Shown here piece after piece: positions 1 to 9,863 of a stretch of 39,771 nucleotides of DNA (its first letter is position 1; every line of letters starts with the position of its first letter). Source of the stretch: Gammaproteobacteria bacterium (GTDB lineage: Bacteria; Pseudomonadota; Gammaproteobacteria; Steroidobacterales; Woeseiaceae). The notes beneath the pieces were generated by a model. That model ran no database searches. It saw only the letters and a program-made list of their open reading frames with translations, and was not told the DNA's origin. The position numbers and the translations under genes are program-made. The stretch lies in contig JAACFG010000007.1 of NCBI GenBank assembly GCA_009937605.1, positions 1-39,771 on the forward strand, given 5' to 3'.

Positions 1-135
1 GGCGGAGTCCGGAAAATACCAGGCCGCCTGTTCGCAAAGGTCCCGGTGACGTTCGGCCCGCCGGTGCCGCCAGGCGAAGTCACCGCCGCAAAGCTCGAAC
101 TCCTGGTCCGGACTCTACGAGGCAACTCGCGCTAG
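1..135 (+). CDS. PlsC-type acyltransferase, C-terminal fragment (partial)
   Basis: An open frame enters from the left edge and ends at TAG 133-135, giving 44 residues. The tail contains the pattern KVPVTFGPPVPPGEVTAAKL. A 'fPKVtvtfGpPV' strand followed by a short helix and end is typical of the C-terminus of 1-acyl-glycerol-3-phosphate acyltransferases (PlsC), including those fused to lysophospholipid transporters. These membrane-bound enzymes acylate lysophospholipids. The start, the HX4D catalytic motif and any fused transporter lie outside the window, so the exact member cannot be told. It converges on the WD40 gene: the two stop codons overlap by three bases, leaving no room for a separate terminator. 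Confidence 0.6.
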   Translation, partial: GGVRKIPGRLFAKVPVTFGPPVPPGEVTAAKLELLVRTLRGNSR

Positions 136-3100
136 TCCGACGATTCCTCCCCGGTCCCTGCGCCAAGCCTTGCACGCCATTCCGCCAGCAGGTCGTTCCG
201 GTTGCCGAATAAGCCCGGACGCGCGGATCCGGGAAACGCCAGTTCCACCAGCTCAATAAACCCGTTGCCGGCCGCGGGGAAATAGGCCCGGTTCGAGGTG
301 TTCGAACCAGCCGGGCCGAATACGATCTGCCCACCATTGAGTGGCTTCGGCGAGACCACAGAGTCAGCCCAGTACAGTCCGCTAATCGACGCGATTGCAC
401 GATGTGTCCATCGCGACGTGCGCAGGAATACTCGCGATCCGCTGTGACTGAACGCGATTTCTTCAACGGTTCCCGGAAACGCGAGCGTCTGTTCGCCGAT
501 TCGGCCTTCGTCGAGAATCAGCAGGCTGGCAAGGCCCGCGTCGTCAACGATGGCCAGGTACTTGCCGCGCGGGGAGGCCTCTAATATTCGAATCGGCCTG
601 GACCCCTGCCACAATTGTTGCATTGACCACGCCCCGTCGTTATCTCCTGCAATCAACCGCAATGCGCCGCTTTCGCCACCAATATAGACCTGATTATCTT
701 CTGCAAATGCGAGACCACGATGCGGTTCGCCCAGTTCGAGCTCGGCAATAATCGATCCTTCCGTTGTATCCAACAGGGTCAGGCTTGCGCTTTGCAGGAC
801 CGCCAATATTCCGGCGTCGGGTGAAAATGAAAGACCCGTGACCTCATCGCCCTCCACCTCGGGCATGAAAGGCAGTGGCTGCCCTTTAGTGGTATCCCAG
901 ATGCGAATCGAATTGTCCGTGGCAACGCTAGCGACGAATTTGCCCGCACGGTCGGCGCGCATGAGAAGTACTTCCGCGTAGTGGCCGATGAAACTGACGT
1001 CCTCGCGCAGAGCATCGACATCCGCGGATCCGGCGCCGACCGGCAAAACATGCACGTGGCCATTCGAATCGCCGATGGCGAGGCCCTGCGCCCCAGGCAG
1101 AGCCAACATCACATTGTCGGCGGAAGGCTGCCACACCGCGTGTTCGTGCGGAGTGGCCACTGCTTCCGCAGCGCCCGGGGCTTCCGTCGCACGCCAGAAT
1201 CGCGATACACCGTCAGGATTGCCGGTAAAAATCACTTGCTCATCCTGGCTGAAAGCGAGCAGGACCTGTTGCGCTGCTTCGGGCCGGAATCCAATAGGCG
1301 GACCAAGCAATTTCCCGTCACGGCTGCGGTAGGTCTGGTACCCGGTGTCCGAACGACCGGCCAGTACACGGGTGCCTGAGGGCGCGAATTCCAGCTGCCA
1401 GTCGCCATCGCCAAACTCCTGCAATAGCGGGCGCTGAGGCTGGCTGACATTCCACAAGGACACACCTGATCGGCCGTGCACCGCACCGAGCACGCCACCA
1501 GCGGTAGCAAGACTGATCTGGCTTGGTTGTTTCCCGAGGTCGATCTGCGCCACGAGTTCACCGCTCGCGAAATCCCAGACGCGCACGGCACGGTCGTAGT
1601 CCGCGACCGCGACGCGCGATCCGGTTGGGTCAATCGCCACCAACGACGGCACCCCCGCCACAATGAGTTCCGCTGCAACGGTCCCCTCATCAAGTGACCA
1701 CAGCTCGAACCGTGTTTCGATGTCGCCGCGATGCTGGACAAACAGGTGCGTACCCTCTGCTGTCAATATCGCTCTGCTGCCGGTGGAGCCGACGCCGAGG
1801 GACAGCACACGATCACCGGATGCCGAGTCCCAGAGGTTGACGCTGCCTTGCGTCGCTGTAACCAGGTGCCGAGCTCCGGCATCGAGGCCGATCAATGTCT
1901 CATTTTCGCTCACGGCAATCGCCCGCACCGGTTCCGCGAACGCGAGGTCCCAGATACGCGCGCTGTCACTCTGCATCGCACGCGCCACTGCGTAGCGGCC
2001 GCTACTGTCGAACCAGATATCCTCTGTTTCCCGCTCGGTGGGATCCGGAATATTCAAGCCGCGCTGAAAGTCTTCAACCGCTCCCTGTGAGTTCAACGTC
2101 AAGTTCCAACCCACGAGCCGACCCGCAATGCCGAGGGCCTCATCCCGCAAACTTATGGACCACGTGCCCGCCATCGATTCGCCGAGAAGCTCGCGCAATT
2201 GTGCCGCGGGTATTCGAATGTCGTCATTAATCGATGACCGTTCCAGGCCGGTTTCGATTTCGACGGCACGCCCCGACGGAGCGATGACCTTGATACGTAA
2301 GTCGGACAGGCGCGCATGACTGATATTTAACGTCAGGCCAATACGGCTGACCGCACCTTCGCGATCCACAATAACGCGTCGCACAAGTGGTACGACCTCG
2401 AGCGCCGTGACGGTCCAGCTTTCTCGCAACTGCAACTCATGGGTGGCGAACGACCATTGAGAGATCTGCGCACCTTCGGCTGACGTCAGCAACATGCTTG
2501 CCGGATCGAAAATGGTTCTGCGCCCCTGTTGACTTGGGAGGCTGGCCAGAAGCAATGGGTAATCGTCTGCGACCAGGCCAGCCGCACGCTGCCTGCGGCG
2601 TGATGTCGGAGCGACCAATGATTCGAGCGTCGCCAGCAGAGCCTTGTCCCTGCTTTCTTCGCGCATGGCGGCAAGCGACTGCCGATCCCAGAACGAAGCT
2701 CGTATCGCGTTGGGCCGTCCCTGTTGCCCAGGGAGTTCAAGGGATAGCTCCGCAATGGAATTTATCTCGGCCAGCGTGGTTGCGGCGAGCGAGCGTTGCT
2801 CGACGAACGTCCGAAACAGGCTGTCCGCCGTATCCGCGTGCCCGGGAAAGGACCGCAGATTCTCATAGGCGGACAACGCGGCCTCAAGTTCAACCGAAGG
2901 TGAGGTGAGAACCGCCATGTAGGGTCGCGGCAACCACTGCGTATACAAAAACGGAACCAAAGCAAGCAGCAGCAGAAGTCCTGCGGCCATCGCCGGAATA
3001 CGCAGGCGGGTCGGCAGATTTTCGTTTGCCCAACGGGCTGTAAATACGCTTTCATAAAGCCGGTTGCGAACACGCAGATTGGAGTCGTGATCGATCTCCA

Positions 3101-4151
3101 CGAGTCCAACGGCCATCAGCCTCCGCTGCAAGGCCGAGCCGAGATCGGCTGGCACTTCGATACCCTTGCGAATTCGCCCGTACAGGTTGAGCAGTGCCTC
3201 CTTCCGTTTGTCGTCGCTGACAATTACCCGGTGGATATGACTCATATGCGGTTCATTGTGCAGAGCAGCGCGCCCCGCCAATTGGGTCATGGCTATGTGG
3301 TCGATCTGTGCCGTCACGTCCTCCTGGACATCCTCGCGCGCAACCTGACGTGCAAGTTTCTGGCACAGGTACGGTTGTCCCCGCGTCCAGTAGTAGATGC
3401 GATCCAGCGCAATTTCGGCGACGTCGGGTTCAAGATTCAGCTCGGTCGCAAATATCTCGAGTTCGTCACGCGAGAAATCGTCCAGCACGACCTGTTGCGT
3501 CACGTTGAATGGCGAGAGCTCCGGCTCCGCTATCAGGCTGAGTGGATCGCATTCGCCCAGCAGGACGAAATTCAGGCGCGAAAAGTCGGGGTCAGTTGTC
3601 CGTGCGTTGTGCGCTGCACGAATGCTCGCGAGTAGCTGATCAGCATGCGACAGGTTCTGGATGCATTGAATCTCATCAACGAAGATGACGATACGTTCCG
3701 GAACAAACTGCAGGACGATCTCGGAATAAAACTCGAGCAGTCGCTGCCTGTTACTCAGAATTGACTTGTCATGCCACCAGGTTTGCAGGTCGTAGCGAAT
3801 CCGCAGCTGGCGCAGAATCCGGTAGGCGACATTGTAGTACCACCGACCCGGGTCCCCACCGCCATCGCGCTCGCCAATTTGCGCCAGGTCCAGAATCGCG
3901 ATCTTGCTGCCGTTGGCCTCTAATCGTGCAGCGATCGCCGCGATGAGACTGGATTTTCCGCTGCGATCGGGCGCAAGCACGTGTGCATAGCGACCGCTGA
4001 CAACGGTGTCGTACAGGAGATCGTCCGCCTTGCGGCGCACATAGCCAGCCCGCACCGCGTGCAGCGGCGCGCCGACACTGAAGAATTCGCCGGTAGAATC
4101 CGTCTCATTGCGTTCACCAGACGGTTGCTGATTGGTGGATTCGTCTTTCAT
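132..4151 (-). CDS. AAA-like (STAND-type) ATPase / P-domain / WD40 repeat membrane protein
   Basis: About 1339 residues. The N-terminal part (about 30-330) is an AAA_35-like NTPase. It has a P-loop around 60-68 (APDRSGKSS, with Ala where Gly is usual), a Walker B around 154-160 (IVIFVDEIQ), and a winged-helix-like region after it. One hydrophobic segment at about 387-403 anchors it. Residues about 590-690 look like a proprotein-convertase P-domain (LSDLRIKVIAPSG ... GTWSISLRDE ... GWNLTL). From about 700 to 1330 are WD40-type repeats (such as SIRIWDTTKG, VRVWDFASG). STAND-like NTPases with beta-propellers are usually ligand-triggered signalling hubs; the role here is unknown. I chose ATG 4151 because GGGCGAG lies about 9 bases upstream. 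An in-frame ATG at 4178 and a longer frame to 4301 exist but would run towards or into the divergent kinase gene. Confidence 0.75.
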   Translation of the reverse strand: MKDESTNQQPSGERNETDSTGEFFSVGAPLHAVRAGYVRRKADDLLYDTVVSGRYAHVLAPDRSGKSSLIAAIAARLEANGSKIAILDLAQIGERDGGGDPGRWYYNVAYRILRQLRIRYDLQTWWHDKSILSNRQRLLEFYSEIVLQFVPERIVIFVDEIQCIQNLSHADQLLASIRAAHNARTTDPDFSRLNFVLLGECDPLSLIAEPELSPFNVTQQVVLDDFSRDELEIFATELNLEPDVAEIALDRIYYWTRGQPYLCQKLARQVAREDVQEDVTAQIDHIAMTQLAGRAALHNEPHMSHIHRVIVSDDKRKEALLNLYGRIRKGIEVPADLGSALQRRLMAVGLVEIDHDSNLRVRNRLYESVFTARWANENLPTRLRIPAMAAGLLLLLALVPFLYTQWLPRPYMAVLTSPSVELEAALSAYENLRSFPGHADTADSLFRTFVEQRSLAATTLAEINSIAELSLELPGQQGRPNAIRASFWDRQSLAAMREESRDKALLATLESLVAPTSRRRQRAAGLVADDYPLLLASLPSQQGRRTIFDPASMLLTSAEGAQISQWSFATHELQLRESWTVTALEVVPLVRRVIVDREGAVSRIGLTLNISHARLSDLRIKVIAPSGRAVEIETGLERSSINDDIRIPAAQLRELLGESMAGTWSISLRDEALGIAGRLVGWNLTLNSQGAVEDFQRGLNIPDPTERETEDIWFDSSGRYAVARAMQSDSARIWDLAFAEPVRAIAVSENETLIGLDAGARHLVTATQGSVNLWDSASGDRVLSLGVGSTGSRAILTAEGTHLFVQHRGDIETRFELWSLDEGTVAAELIVAGVPSLVAIDPTGSRVAVADYDRAVRVWDFASGELVAQIDLGKQPSQISLATAGGVLGAVHGRSGVSLWNVSQPQRPLLQEFGDGDWQLEFAPSGTRVLAGRSDTGYQTYRSRDGKLLGPPIGFRPEAAQQVLLAFSQDEQVIFTGNPDGVSRFWRATEAPGAAEAVATPHEHAVWQPSADNVMLALPGAQGLAIGDSNGHVHVLPVGAGSADVDALREDVSFIGHYAEVLLMRADRAGKFVASVATDNSIRIWDTTKGQPLPFMPEVEGDEVTGLSFSPDAGILAVLQSASLTLLDTTEGSIIAELELGEPHRGLAFAEDNQVYIGGESGALRLIAGDNDGAWSMQQLWQGSRPIRILEASPRGKYLAIVDDAGLASLLILDEGRIGEQTLAFPGTVEEIAFSHSGSRVFLRTSRWTHRAIASISGLYWADSVVSPKPLNGGQIVFGPAGSNTSNRAYFPAAGNGFIELVELAFPGSARPGLFGNRNDLLAEWRARLGAGTGEESSD

Positions 4152-4200
4152 ATCCAAAATCTCGCCCTGACTGACCATTTTGGCATTATTCTTGATAACT

Positions 4201-4854
4201 ATGCAGAGCGAACGCCGCTTAAAAAAGGACCTGTTTGGCGAAGTCGCAATACGATCCGGTGAAGGTCCCCCGGTCATAGTGCGCGATGCAGGCAAGGCCA
4301 ACTGGTGCGTGCGGCCCTTAGCGCGCTACCTTCTGCGGCGCGAAGCAACCGCCCTGGCAGCCCTGGAGGGCCTCGATTGTGTACCGCAACTCATTGATAT
4401 ACAAAATACTATTCTGGTCCGAAGCTACCTGGACGGCGCGCCAATGCAGGATGCAAGGCCGTGCGAGGCCACCTGGTTCAATGCGGCAGCCCGCCTGCTT
4501 CGGCGGCTGCACAGGGCCGGGGTCGTCCACAACGACCTGGCCAAGGAGCCCAATATTCTCGTGCTGAATGATGACAGCCCCGCATTTATCGACTTCCAAC
4601 TCGCAACCTACAGTTCCCGGCGTGGACGCCTGTTTCGTATCGCAGCCTACGAAGACATTCGACATCTGTTGAAGCACAAACGTACTTACTGCGCGAAGCA
4701 CCTGACGCAACGCGAAAGGAATATATTGGCAAATCCATCACCGGTCTCTCGTGTATGGATGGCGACGATCAAACCGATATACTTGTTCGTGACGCGCCGC
4801 GTGATGGGTTGGGCCGACCGGGAAGGCGCCGGCGATCGTGGTGCGCAGCAGTGA
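4201..4854 (+). CDS. RIO/WaaP-like small protein kinase
   Basis: 217 residues from ATG 4201; an in-frame TTG at 4180 would add seven residues. The catalytic loop is HNDLAKEPN (HxDLxKxxN, with the catalytic Asp) and the metal-binding loop is FIDFQLA in place of DFG. This compact layout, lacking most of the C-lobe, matches the RIO1/WaaP/Bud32-like kinases. An Arg/Lys-rich N-terminus and a hydrophobic stretch near the C-terminus (MATIKPIYLFVTRRVMGW) suggest membrane association. Some relatives phosphorylate lipopolysaccharide core sugars (WaaP), others proteins; nothing here decides between them. It is divergent from the WD40 ATPase with only 49 bases between starts, so the two may share a control region. 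No clear Shine-Dalgarno precedes either start. Confidence 0.65.
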   Translation: MQSERRLKKDLFGEVAIRSGEGPPVIVRDAGKANWCVRPLARYLLRREATALAALEGLDCVPQLIDIQNTILVRSYLDGAPMQDARPCEATWFNAAARLLRRLHRAGVVHNDLAKEPNILVLNDDSPAFIDFQLATYSSRRGRLFRIAAYEDIRHLLKHKRTYCAKHLTQRERNILANPSPVSRVWMATIKPIYLFVTRRVMGWADREGAGDRGAQQ

Positions 4855-4924
4855 TTCGGCCGACGACACTACGCTATACTCGCGCAGCCGGAATCATTGA
4901 CCCAGGCAAACCAGGAATCGATTA

Positions 4925-5173
4925 GTGGACTACTGTCATAAACACAATCTTGTCGAGCCAGATCTGGCCGGCCGCGAGCGCAATTTCGGCATTCGTGTGA
5001 CGCTGCCCCGGGCGGACACACTGCGCAAGATACTCGGTGATAACTGGGAACGCGTTCACTGGTACGCGAGTTCGGTTGAGCGCGACGCCGCGTTCGAACA
5101 AATGGCGATCCGACACGGCTACTACCGCGCGACCGATGACCCAACCCAGGTTCTCGAAAAAATCTCGCGCTAA
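4925..5173 (+). CDS. Small hypothetical protein, 82 residues
   Basis: Starts at GTG 4925 with AGGA eight bases upstream, and ends at TAA just before the convergent glpD. It is soluble, charged and aromatic (ERVHWYASSVERDAAF), with no signal peptide, TM segment or cysteine cluster. I do not recognise the family. A good ribosome site, a sensible composition and its fit between two genes favour a real gene. It lies 70 bases after the RIO-like kinase and may be cotranscribed with it. Confidence 0.5.
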   Translation: MDYCHKHNLVEPDLAGRERNFGIRVTLPRADTLRKILGDNWERVHWYASSVERDAAFEQMAIRHGYYRATDDPTQVLEKISR

Positions 5174-5224
5174 TCAGCGCGGCAGTGCGACCATGATCGC
5201 CAGCGTTTGATGTTCACCATTGCT

Positions 5225-6808
5225 TTACCCCACTCGTAGTGAGTCGGCGTACTCGACCAGTTCATCGAGTTGCTGCGCTTTCTGCTCCGGACTCCAGCCA
5301 GCTTCCGCGGCGGCGATCGCCGCGATCTCATTGTACCGAGTTCGTCCCTGGTCGGCGTCAAAGCCTATCATCGTGCGCCTGAATACAATGTCTTCCAGTG
5401 TCAGAGCAAACTCTTCGCGCATTACGAATACCACCTCGGCGGCCAACACTCGATCGCAATCACCTGCGGTATGCTGAAGCTCGCCCGTGCAAAGATCAGC
5501 GATGGCGGCCGCACGCCCGCCGTAAATGCCGAGCAATCGTTCAACGCCAGCATCGCTCAATCCATCGAGTGCCTTCAGCGCCACACGTGCACGGTCAATT
5601 CCCCATGCGCCCGGCAAATCCGTGTCACGCGTTCGACAGGCAGGTAATTTCAGGCGCTGCAAATTGGCCAGTTTGTCGACGGCCTGCTCCGCCAGGCTTC
5701 GGTAGGTCGTCAGTTTTCCGCCGATGATTGACAACAAGCCTCGCGCGATATCTTTGTTGTTCTTGATAATATGCCGCCGCGTGATCGCCGACTCCGGTCC
5801 TTCTTCCTTGTACGGCAACGGCCGCACACCCGCGTAGGCATAATGAATGTCGGCGCGCGTCAATGCCGCGCGCGCGAACACTCGATTGGTTTCGGCGAGC
5901 AGATAATCCACCTCGGCGCCGCTCGCACGAATGTGATCGAGATCTTCGTCGTAGCGGATATCCGTCGTGCCAATCAGGTACTGATCGTTCCAGGGTATGA
6001 TAAAAAATGGTCGGCCGTCCGCTGCAGCCTCAACGTAAAACGCATCATGCGGTGCCCCGTCAAATTTGCCGACGATGATGTGACTGCCTTTGGTACCACC
6101 GATCAGGCGTTTCGTCGGCGTAGGCGCAACGTCAAGCACACGATCCACCCATGGGCCCGCCGCATTGACAATCGCCTTGACCGATACCGAAGCGGAATTT
6201 CCCGCATGGTCCTCGTACGTAATGGACTCGACAGCCCCCTCCTCGACCTGGATACCGGTGACCTCGCAGTGTGTCCTGATCTCCGCACCGGCGGATTGGG
6301 CCGCGAGCAGATTCTCAAGAACCAATCTCTCGGCGAACGTAACCTGCGCGTCGTAGTAGCGGGCAGCTGCGCGTAAGCCTTCAGCGGCGAGACCAGGCTC
6401 TTCGTCCTGAAGCTCAGTACTGCTCAACATTTCGTGGTTGGGTACGGTCTTGCGGAATGAAAGCAGGTCGTACGCCAGCATGCCGAGACGAATCAACAGT
6501 GGGCCGCGGCGCGCGCCAGCATAGATGGGAATACAGATGCGCAATGGTTCGACGAGGTGCGGCGCTGTCAGGCGCAGGTATCGACGTTCATGCAACGATT
6601 CGTAGACCAATGGAATCTCGCCGTACTCGAGATACCGCAGTCCACCGTGCACCAGGCGACTCGAAATAGCAGAGCAACCGCTACACATATCGTTCTTGTC
6701 GAAAATAATGACCTTGAGGCCGCGCAAGGCCGCGTCTCGAGCGATTCCAGCCCCGTTAATCCCGGCACCTATGACCGCAAGGTCGAACTGCCCGGAGTCG
6801 CGGTTCAC
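5225..6808 (-). CDS. glpD: Aerobic glycerol-3-phosphate dehydrogenase
   Basis: 527 residues, full length for the family. It is a membrane-associated flavoenzyme that oxidises sn-glycerol-3-phosphate to dihydroxyacetone phosphate and passes electrons to ubiquinone. The FAD-binding Rossmann motif is at about 10-30 ([20 protein letters not shown]). The DAO-type core includes [25 protein letters not shown] and GIRPL-like ([10 protein letters not shown]) segments, followed by the C-terminal helical DAO_C domain. Translation starts at GTG 6808, overlapping the proA stop as GTGA, so it is probably translationally coupled. Its usual partner glpK lies about 23 kb away in the same window, in another transcription unit. 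Confidence 0.96.
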   Translation of the reverse strand: MNRDSGQFDLAVIGAGINGAGIARDAALRGLKVIIFDKNDMCSGCSAISSRLVHGGLRYLEYGEIPLVYESLHERRYLRLTAPHLVEPLRICIPIYAGARRGPLLIRLGMLAYDLLSFRKTVPNHEMLSSTELQDEEPGLAAEGLRAAARYYDAQVTFAERLVLENLLAAQSAGAEIRTHCEVTGIQVEEGAVESITYEDHAGNSASVSVKAIVNAAGPWVDRVLDVAPTPTKRLIGGTKGSHIIVGKFDGAPHDAFYVEAAADGRPFFIIPWNDQYLIGTTDIRYDEDLDHIRASGAEVDYLLAETNRVFARAALTRADIHYAYAGVRPLPYKEEGPESAITRRHIIKNNKDIARGLLSIIGGKLTTYRSLAEQAVDKLANLQRLKLPACRTRDTDLPGAWGIDRARVALKALDGLSDAGVERLLGIYGGRAAAIADLCTGELQHTAGDCDRVLAAEVVFVMREEFALTLEDIVFRRTMIGFDADQGRTRYNEIAAIAAAEAGWSPEQKAQQLDELVEYADSLRVG

Positions 6809-8088
6809 GATGGCCGCACCTGGCCATTGCCACGCACCACGTACTTGTAGCTGGTCAGTTGATCGGCGCCGACAGGCCCACGGGCATGAATGCGTCCGGT
6901 TGCTATGCCGATTTCGGCGCCCATGCCAAATTCACCGCCGTCGGCAAACTGGGTCGACGCGTTGTGCAGGACGATTGAGCTGTCCACTGCTCGAAAGAAG
7001 GCCTCAGCCGCAGCCTTGTCATTCGTAACGATGCTCTCGGTGTGCCCCGAACCGTAACGGCGAATGTGGCCGACCGCCGCGTCCATGTCATCCACGACAC
7101 GTATGGATATGACGGCGTCAAGATACTCGGTTGACCAGTCTTCTTCGGTCGCCTCAAGTGCTTGCGGGAAGGCGGATCGGACATCATCGTCGCCCCGGAT
7201 TTCACAGCCCGCTGCGTGCAACGCGGCGCAGACACCTGGCAACATCGTGCTCGCGGCCGCGCGGTCGACAAGGATGGTCTCGGCCGCACCACAGATTCCT
7301 GTGCGCCGCATTTTCGCATTCAAGACCACGTCGCGAGCCATATCCTGGTCCGCCGCGTTGTGCAGATAGACGTGACAGATACCCTCGAGGTGTCCGATCA
7401 CAGGAACTCGCGCCTCCTCCTGCACGCGCCTGATCAGGTTCTTGCCACCGCGCGGCACCACCACATCGACCCACTCCGCCATCGACGAAAGCAGAAATCC
7501 CACCGCTGCCCTGTCCGTTGTCGGCACCATCTGCACGGCTTCGCCGACCAGGCCAGCAGCCGCAAGCCCCGATCGCAGACAATCGTAAATGGCATGACTC
7601 GAATAAAAACTCTCAGAGCCACCACGAAGTATTACGGCGTTGCCGGACTTGATACACAAGGCGGCCGCGTCCGCGGTCACGTTGGGGCGGCTCTCGTAAA
7701 TGATACCGATGACGCCCAGGGGTACGGCGACTCGCTGAATATGCAAACCATTCGGGCGTTCCCATTCTTCCAGTACGCGACCTACCGGGTCGTGCAGACC
7801 GATAATGGTCTCAAGGCCCGTGGCCATGGCTTCGACACGGCCTGCATCGAGCATCAGGCGGTCAAGCAACGCCGCGCTCAGATTTTTGCCGCGGGCTGCC
7901 TCCATGTCTCGCGCGTTCGCCTCGATGATCGTTGCGGCGTTCTTCCGCAAGGCACCGGCCGCGGCGGCCAATGCCGAATTCCGCTGTTCACCGGTTGTCA
8001 TTGCGAGTTCTGTCGCGGCGCAGCGCGCGGCCTTGCCCAGCGAGGTCATCGTCGTTGCAATGTCCGTCAATGTATCGTCAGCCGCCAT
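6805..8088 (-). CDS. proA: Glutamate-5-semialdehyde dehydrogenase (gamma-glutamyl phosphate reductase)
   Basis: 427 residues. It reduces gamma-glutamyl phosphate with NADPH to glutamate-5-semialdehyde, the second step of proline synthesis. It is an aldehyde-dehydrogenase-fold protein with the catalytic cysteine in [13 protein letters not shown] and the conserved segments [14 protein letters not shown] and [11 protein letters not shown] prefer ATG 8088 (MAADDTLTD) to the TTG two codons earlier. The start overlaps the end of proB by 11 bases, and the stop overlaps the glpD start. The unit ilvH-proB-proA-glpD is therefore tightly packed. Confidence 0.97.
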   Translation of the reverse strand: MAADDTLTDIATTMTSLGKAARCAATELAMTTGEQRNSALAAAAGALRKNAATIIEANARDMEAARGKNLSAALLDRLMLDAGRVEAMATGLETIIGLHDPVGRVLEEWERPNGLHIQRVAVPLGVIGIIYESRPNVTADAAALCIKSGNAVILRGGSESFYSSHAIYDCLRSGLAAAGLVGEAVQMVPTTDRAAVGFLLSSMAEWVDVVVPRGGKNLIRRVQEEARVPVIGHLEGICHVYLHNAADQDMARDVVLNAKMRRTGICGAAETILVDRAAASTMLPGVCAALHAAGCEIRGDDDVRSAFPQALEATEEDWSTEYLDAVISIRVVDDMDAAVGHIRRYGSGHTESIVTNDKAAAEAFFRAVDSSIVLHNASTQFADGGEFGMGAEIGIATGRIHARGPVGADQLTSYKYVVRGNGQVRPS

Positions 8089-9205
8089 GTTCAAACAACA
8101 CCAGTTCGTCCCGGTGCACCATCACCGAACGACCACGGTACCCGAGTTTCTCTTCAATTTGTTCGGACTGACAGCCAATGAGTTGGCTGGCCTCGCTATC
8201 AGAATATTCGGCGAGCCCACGGCCGTGTTCGGTGCCGTCCGGCCCGGTGATGCTGACCACGTCGCCGCGCCGGAAATCGCCCGTCACACCTGCGACACCG
8301 ACGGGTAACAGACTCTTGCCGTTGAGCAGGGCACGCACCGCGCCTTCGTCAACAGCGAAAGATCCCTTCACCTCAAGAACCCCGGCCAGCCATTGCTTAC
8401 GGGCGGCTGCCGGAGTGCCGTCTGCCTTGAATACTGTGCAACGTGCGCCAGCCGAGAGTGCTTCAAGAGGATGCTCGATCGCGCCGCTCGCGATGATCGT
8501 AGAGCATCCGGCGTGTGTTGCGATTCGTGCCGCCTCTACCTTGGTCGCCATGCCACCGCTGCCAACCTCCGAACGAGTCTCGCCGGCCATCGACTGCAAT
8601 TCGTCAGTAATACGGCCCACCTCGGCGATATGTTCTGCGCCCGGGTTCTTCCCCGGGTCACTCGTATAGAAACCGTCCACGTCTGACAGTAGCACCAGGG
8701 CGTCAGCCATCACGAGTTGAGCGACTCTCGCTGCGAGGCGATCATTATCGCCATAGCGAATTTCTTCGGTGGCCACCGTGTCGTTCTCATTGATGATCGG
8801 AATCACGTTGCGATCAAGCAGGCAACCCAGCGTGCCACGCGCATTCAGGAATCGACGCCGGTTCTCGGTATCTTCCGGCGTCAGGAGGATTTGCGCGGCG
8901 GCGATGTCGTAATGCCCGAGCACTTCCTGGTAGGCATGCACAAGCTGCACCTGGCCCGCTGCTGCTGCAGCCTGCAGGTCCTCCAGTCGGGCACGGCGTT
9001 TGTTGATGCCCAGGAAAGAACTGCCGATCGCGATCGCACCGGACGACACGATCAGGACCTCGTGCTCCTGCTTCAGCAGGGCATCGATATCTTGTGCAAG
9101 GGTTTCAAGCCAGCCTCGATTCAGCTGGCCGTTCGTCTCGACCAGCAGCGACGAACCGACCTTGACGACGATTCGCCGGTAGTTCGCAAGCGCCGCGCCG
9201 GCCAC
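8078..9205 (-). CDS. proB: Glutamate 5-kinase
   Basis: 375 residues, the usual length with a PUA domain. It phosphorylates glutamate on the gamma-carboxyl, the first and normally proline-inhibited step of proline synthesis. The amino-acid-kinase fold is seen in [36 protein letters not shown] and [12 protein letters not shown]. The last 100 residues form the PUA domain found in the long ProB form ([19 protein letters not shown] ... RGDVVSI). Start is GTG 9205, two bases after the ilvH stop. Confidence 0.97.
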   Translation of the reverse strand: MAGAALANYRRIVVKVGSSLLVETNGQLNRGWLETLAQDIDALLKQEHEVLIVSSGAIAIGSSFLGINKRRARLEDLQAAAAAGQVQLVHAYQEVLGHYDIAAAQILLTPEDTENRRRFLNARGTLGCLLDRNVIPIINENDTVATEEIRYGDNDRLAARVAQLVMADALVLLSDVDGFYTSDPGKNPGAEHIAEVGRITDELQSMAGETRSEVGSGGMATKVEAARIATHAGCSTIIASGAIEHPLEALSAGARCTVFKADGTPAAARKQWLAGVLEVKGSFAVDEGAVRALLNGKSLLPVGVAGVTGDFRRGDVVSITGPDGTEHGRGLAEYSDSEASQLIGCQSEQIEEKLGYRGRSVMVHRDELVLFEHGG

Positions 9206-9207
9206 GA

Positions 9208-9729
9208 TCAGCCTACGAGCAGGTGTTGCCGATCGAACGACGTCAGAGTGACTTCACCCTTCGACACAGCAACCGTGCCGCTGCGCGCGACGGCCGAAAT
9301 ATCGGCAAACTTCGCGACCTCATCAACGAAATCGTCTACCTCAGCCACGGACCCCGTCAGTTGCATCGTGCAGCTGTTGGCGTCTTCATCCAGCATCCTG
9401 GCTTCGAAACGCTTTGTGAGCGACAGTGCCTTGGCCAATCCACCTGTCCCGAGCTTGACCTTGACGATGACAAGCTCGCGCTCGAAATGCTCCCCAAGGG
9501 TCATGTCATGGATATTAACGACATCGACAAGCTTGGCGAGCTGAGCGTTAAGCTGTGCAATCGCCGCGTCAGAGCCAGTGACAACCAGCGTTACCCTCGA
9601 TACCCGGGGGTCGTAGGTAGGGGCCACATTCAGGGATTCGATATTGTAGCCGCGTGATGAAAACATCCCGGTTAGGCGCGTCAGGGCGCCAACCTCGTTC
9701 TGGAGAAGGACTGAGATCGCATGTCGCAT
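9208..9729 (-). CDS. ilvH: Acetolactate synthase small (regulatory) subunit
   Basis: 173 residues. It binds the catalytic subunit and usually carries valine feedback inhibition. The N-terminal ACT domain is seen in HAISVLLQNEVGALTRLTGM and FSSRGYNIESLNV, and the second half (DMTLGEHFERELVIVKV onward) is the ALS_ss_C region. Length and order are those of the long IlvH/IlvN type. In most proteobacteria it follows the large-subunit gene; here the large subunit is divergent on the other strand, and ilvH instead leads the proline/glpD cluster. Confidence 0.95.
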   Translation of the reverse strand: MRHAISVLLQNEVGALTRLTGMFSSRGYNIESLNVAPTYDPRVSRVTLVVTGSDAAIAQLNAQLAKLVDVVNIHDMTLGEHFERELVIVKVKLGTGGLAKALSLTKRFEARMLDEDANSCTMQLTGSVAEVDDFVDEVAKFADISAVARSGTVAVSKGEVTLTSFDRQHLLVG

Positions 9730-9863
9730 GATGAATTACAAATGAAACCGATTTGCGGAATTACAAGCCAAATGGTGGCGCAGATTTTCCAGTATTGCAA
9801 TGGACCAGAATTTAGTAAACACTCGCGAAAAATCCGTAACTTATCGCGACAAGCCGCAGTTCG
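9730..9863. promoter_or_regulatory. Divergent ilvH / ilvB intergenic control region
   Basis: These 134 bases separate the starts of ilvH (-) and ilvB (+), so promoters for both should lie here. A candidate sigma-70 promoter for ilvH reads on the minus strand as TTTACT (9814-9819), a 17-base spacer, then AATACT (9791-9796), each box four of six to consensus. I see no convincing -10 for ilvB, no branched-chain leader peptide and no attenuator hairpin. Confidence 0.4.

Noticed and set aside
7162..8181. 339-codon plus-strand frame
   Set aside because: Opposite to proA and the end of proB, both certain; codon and residue use are not protein-like.
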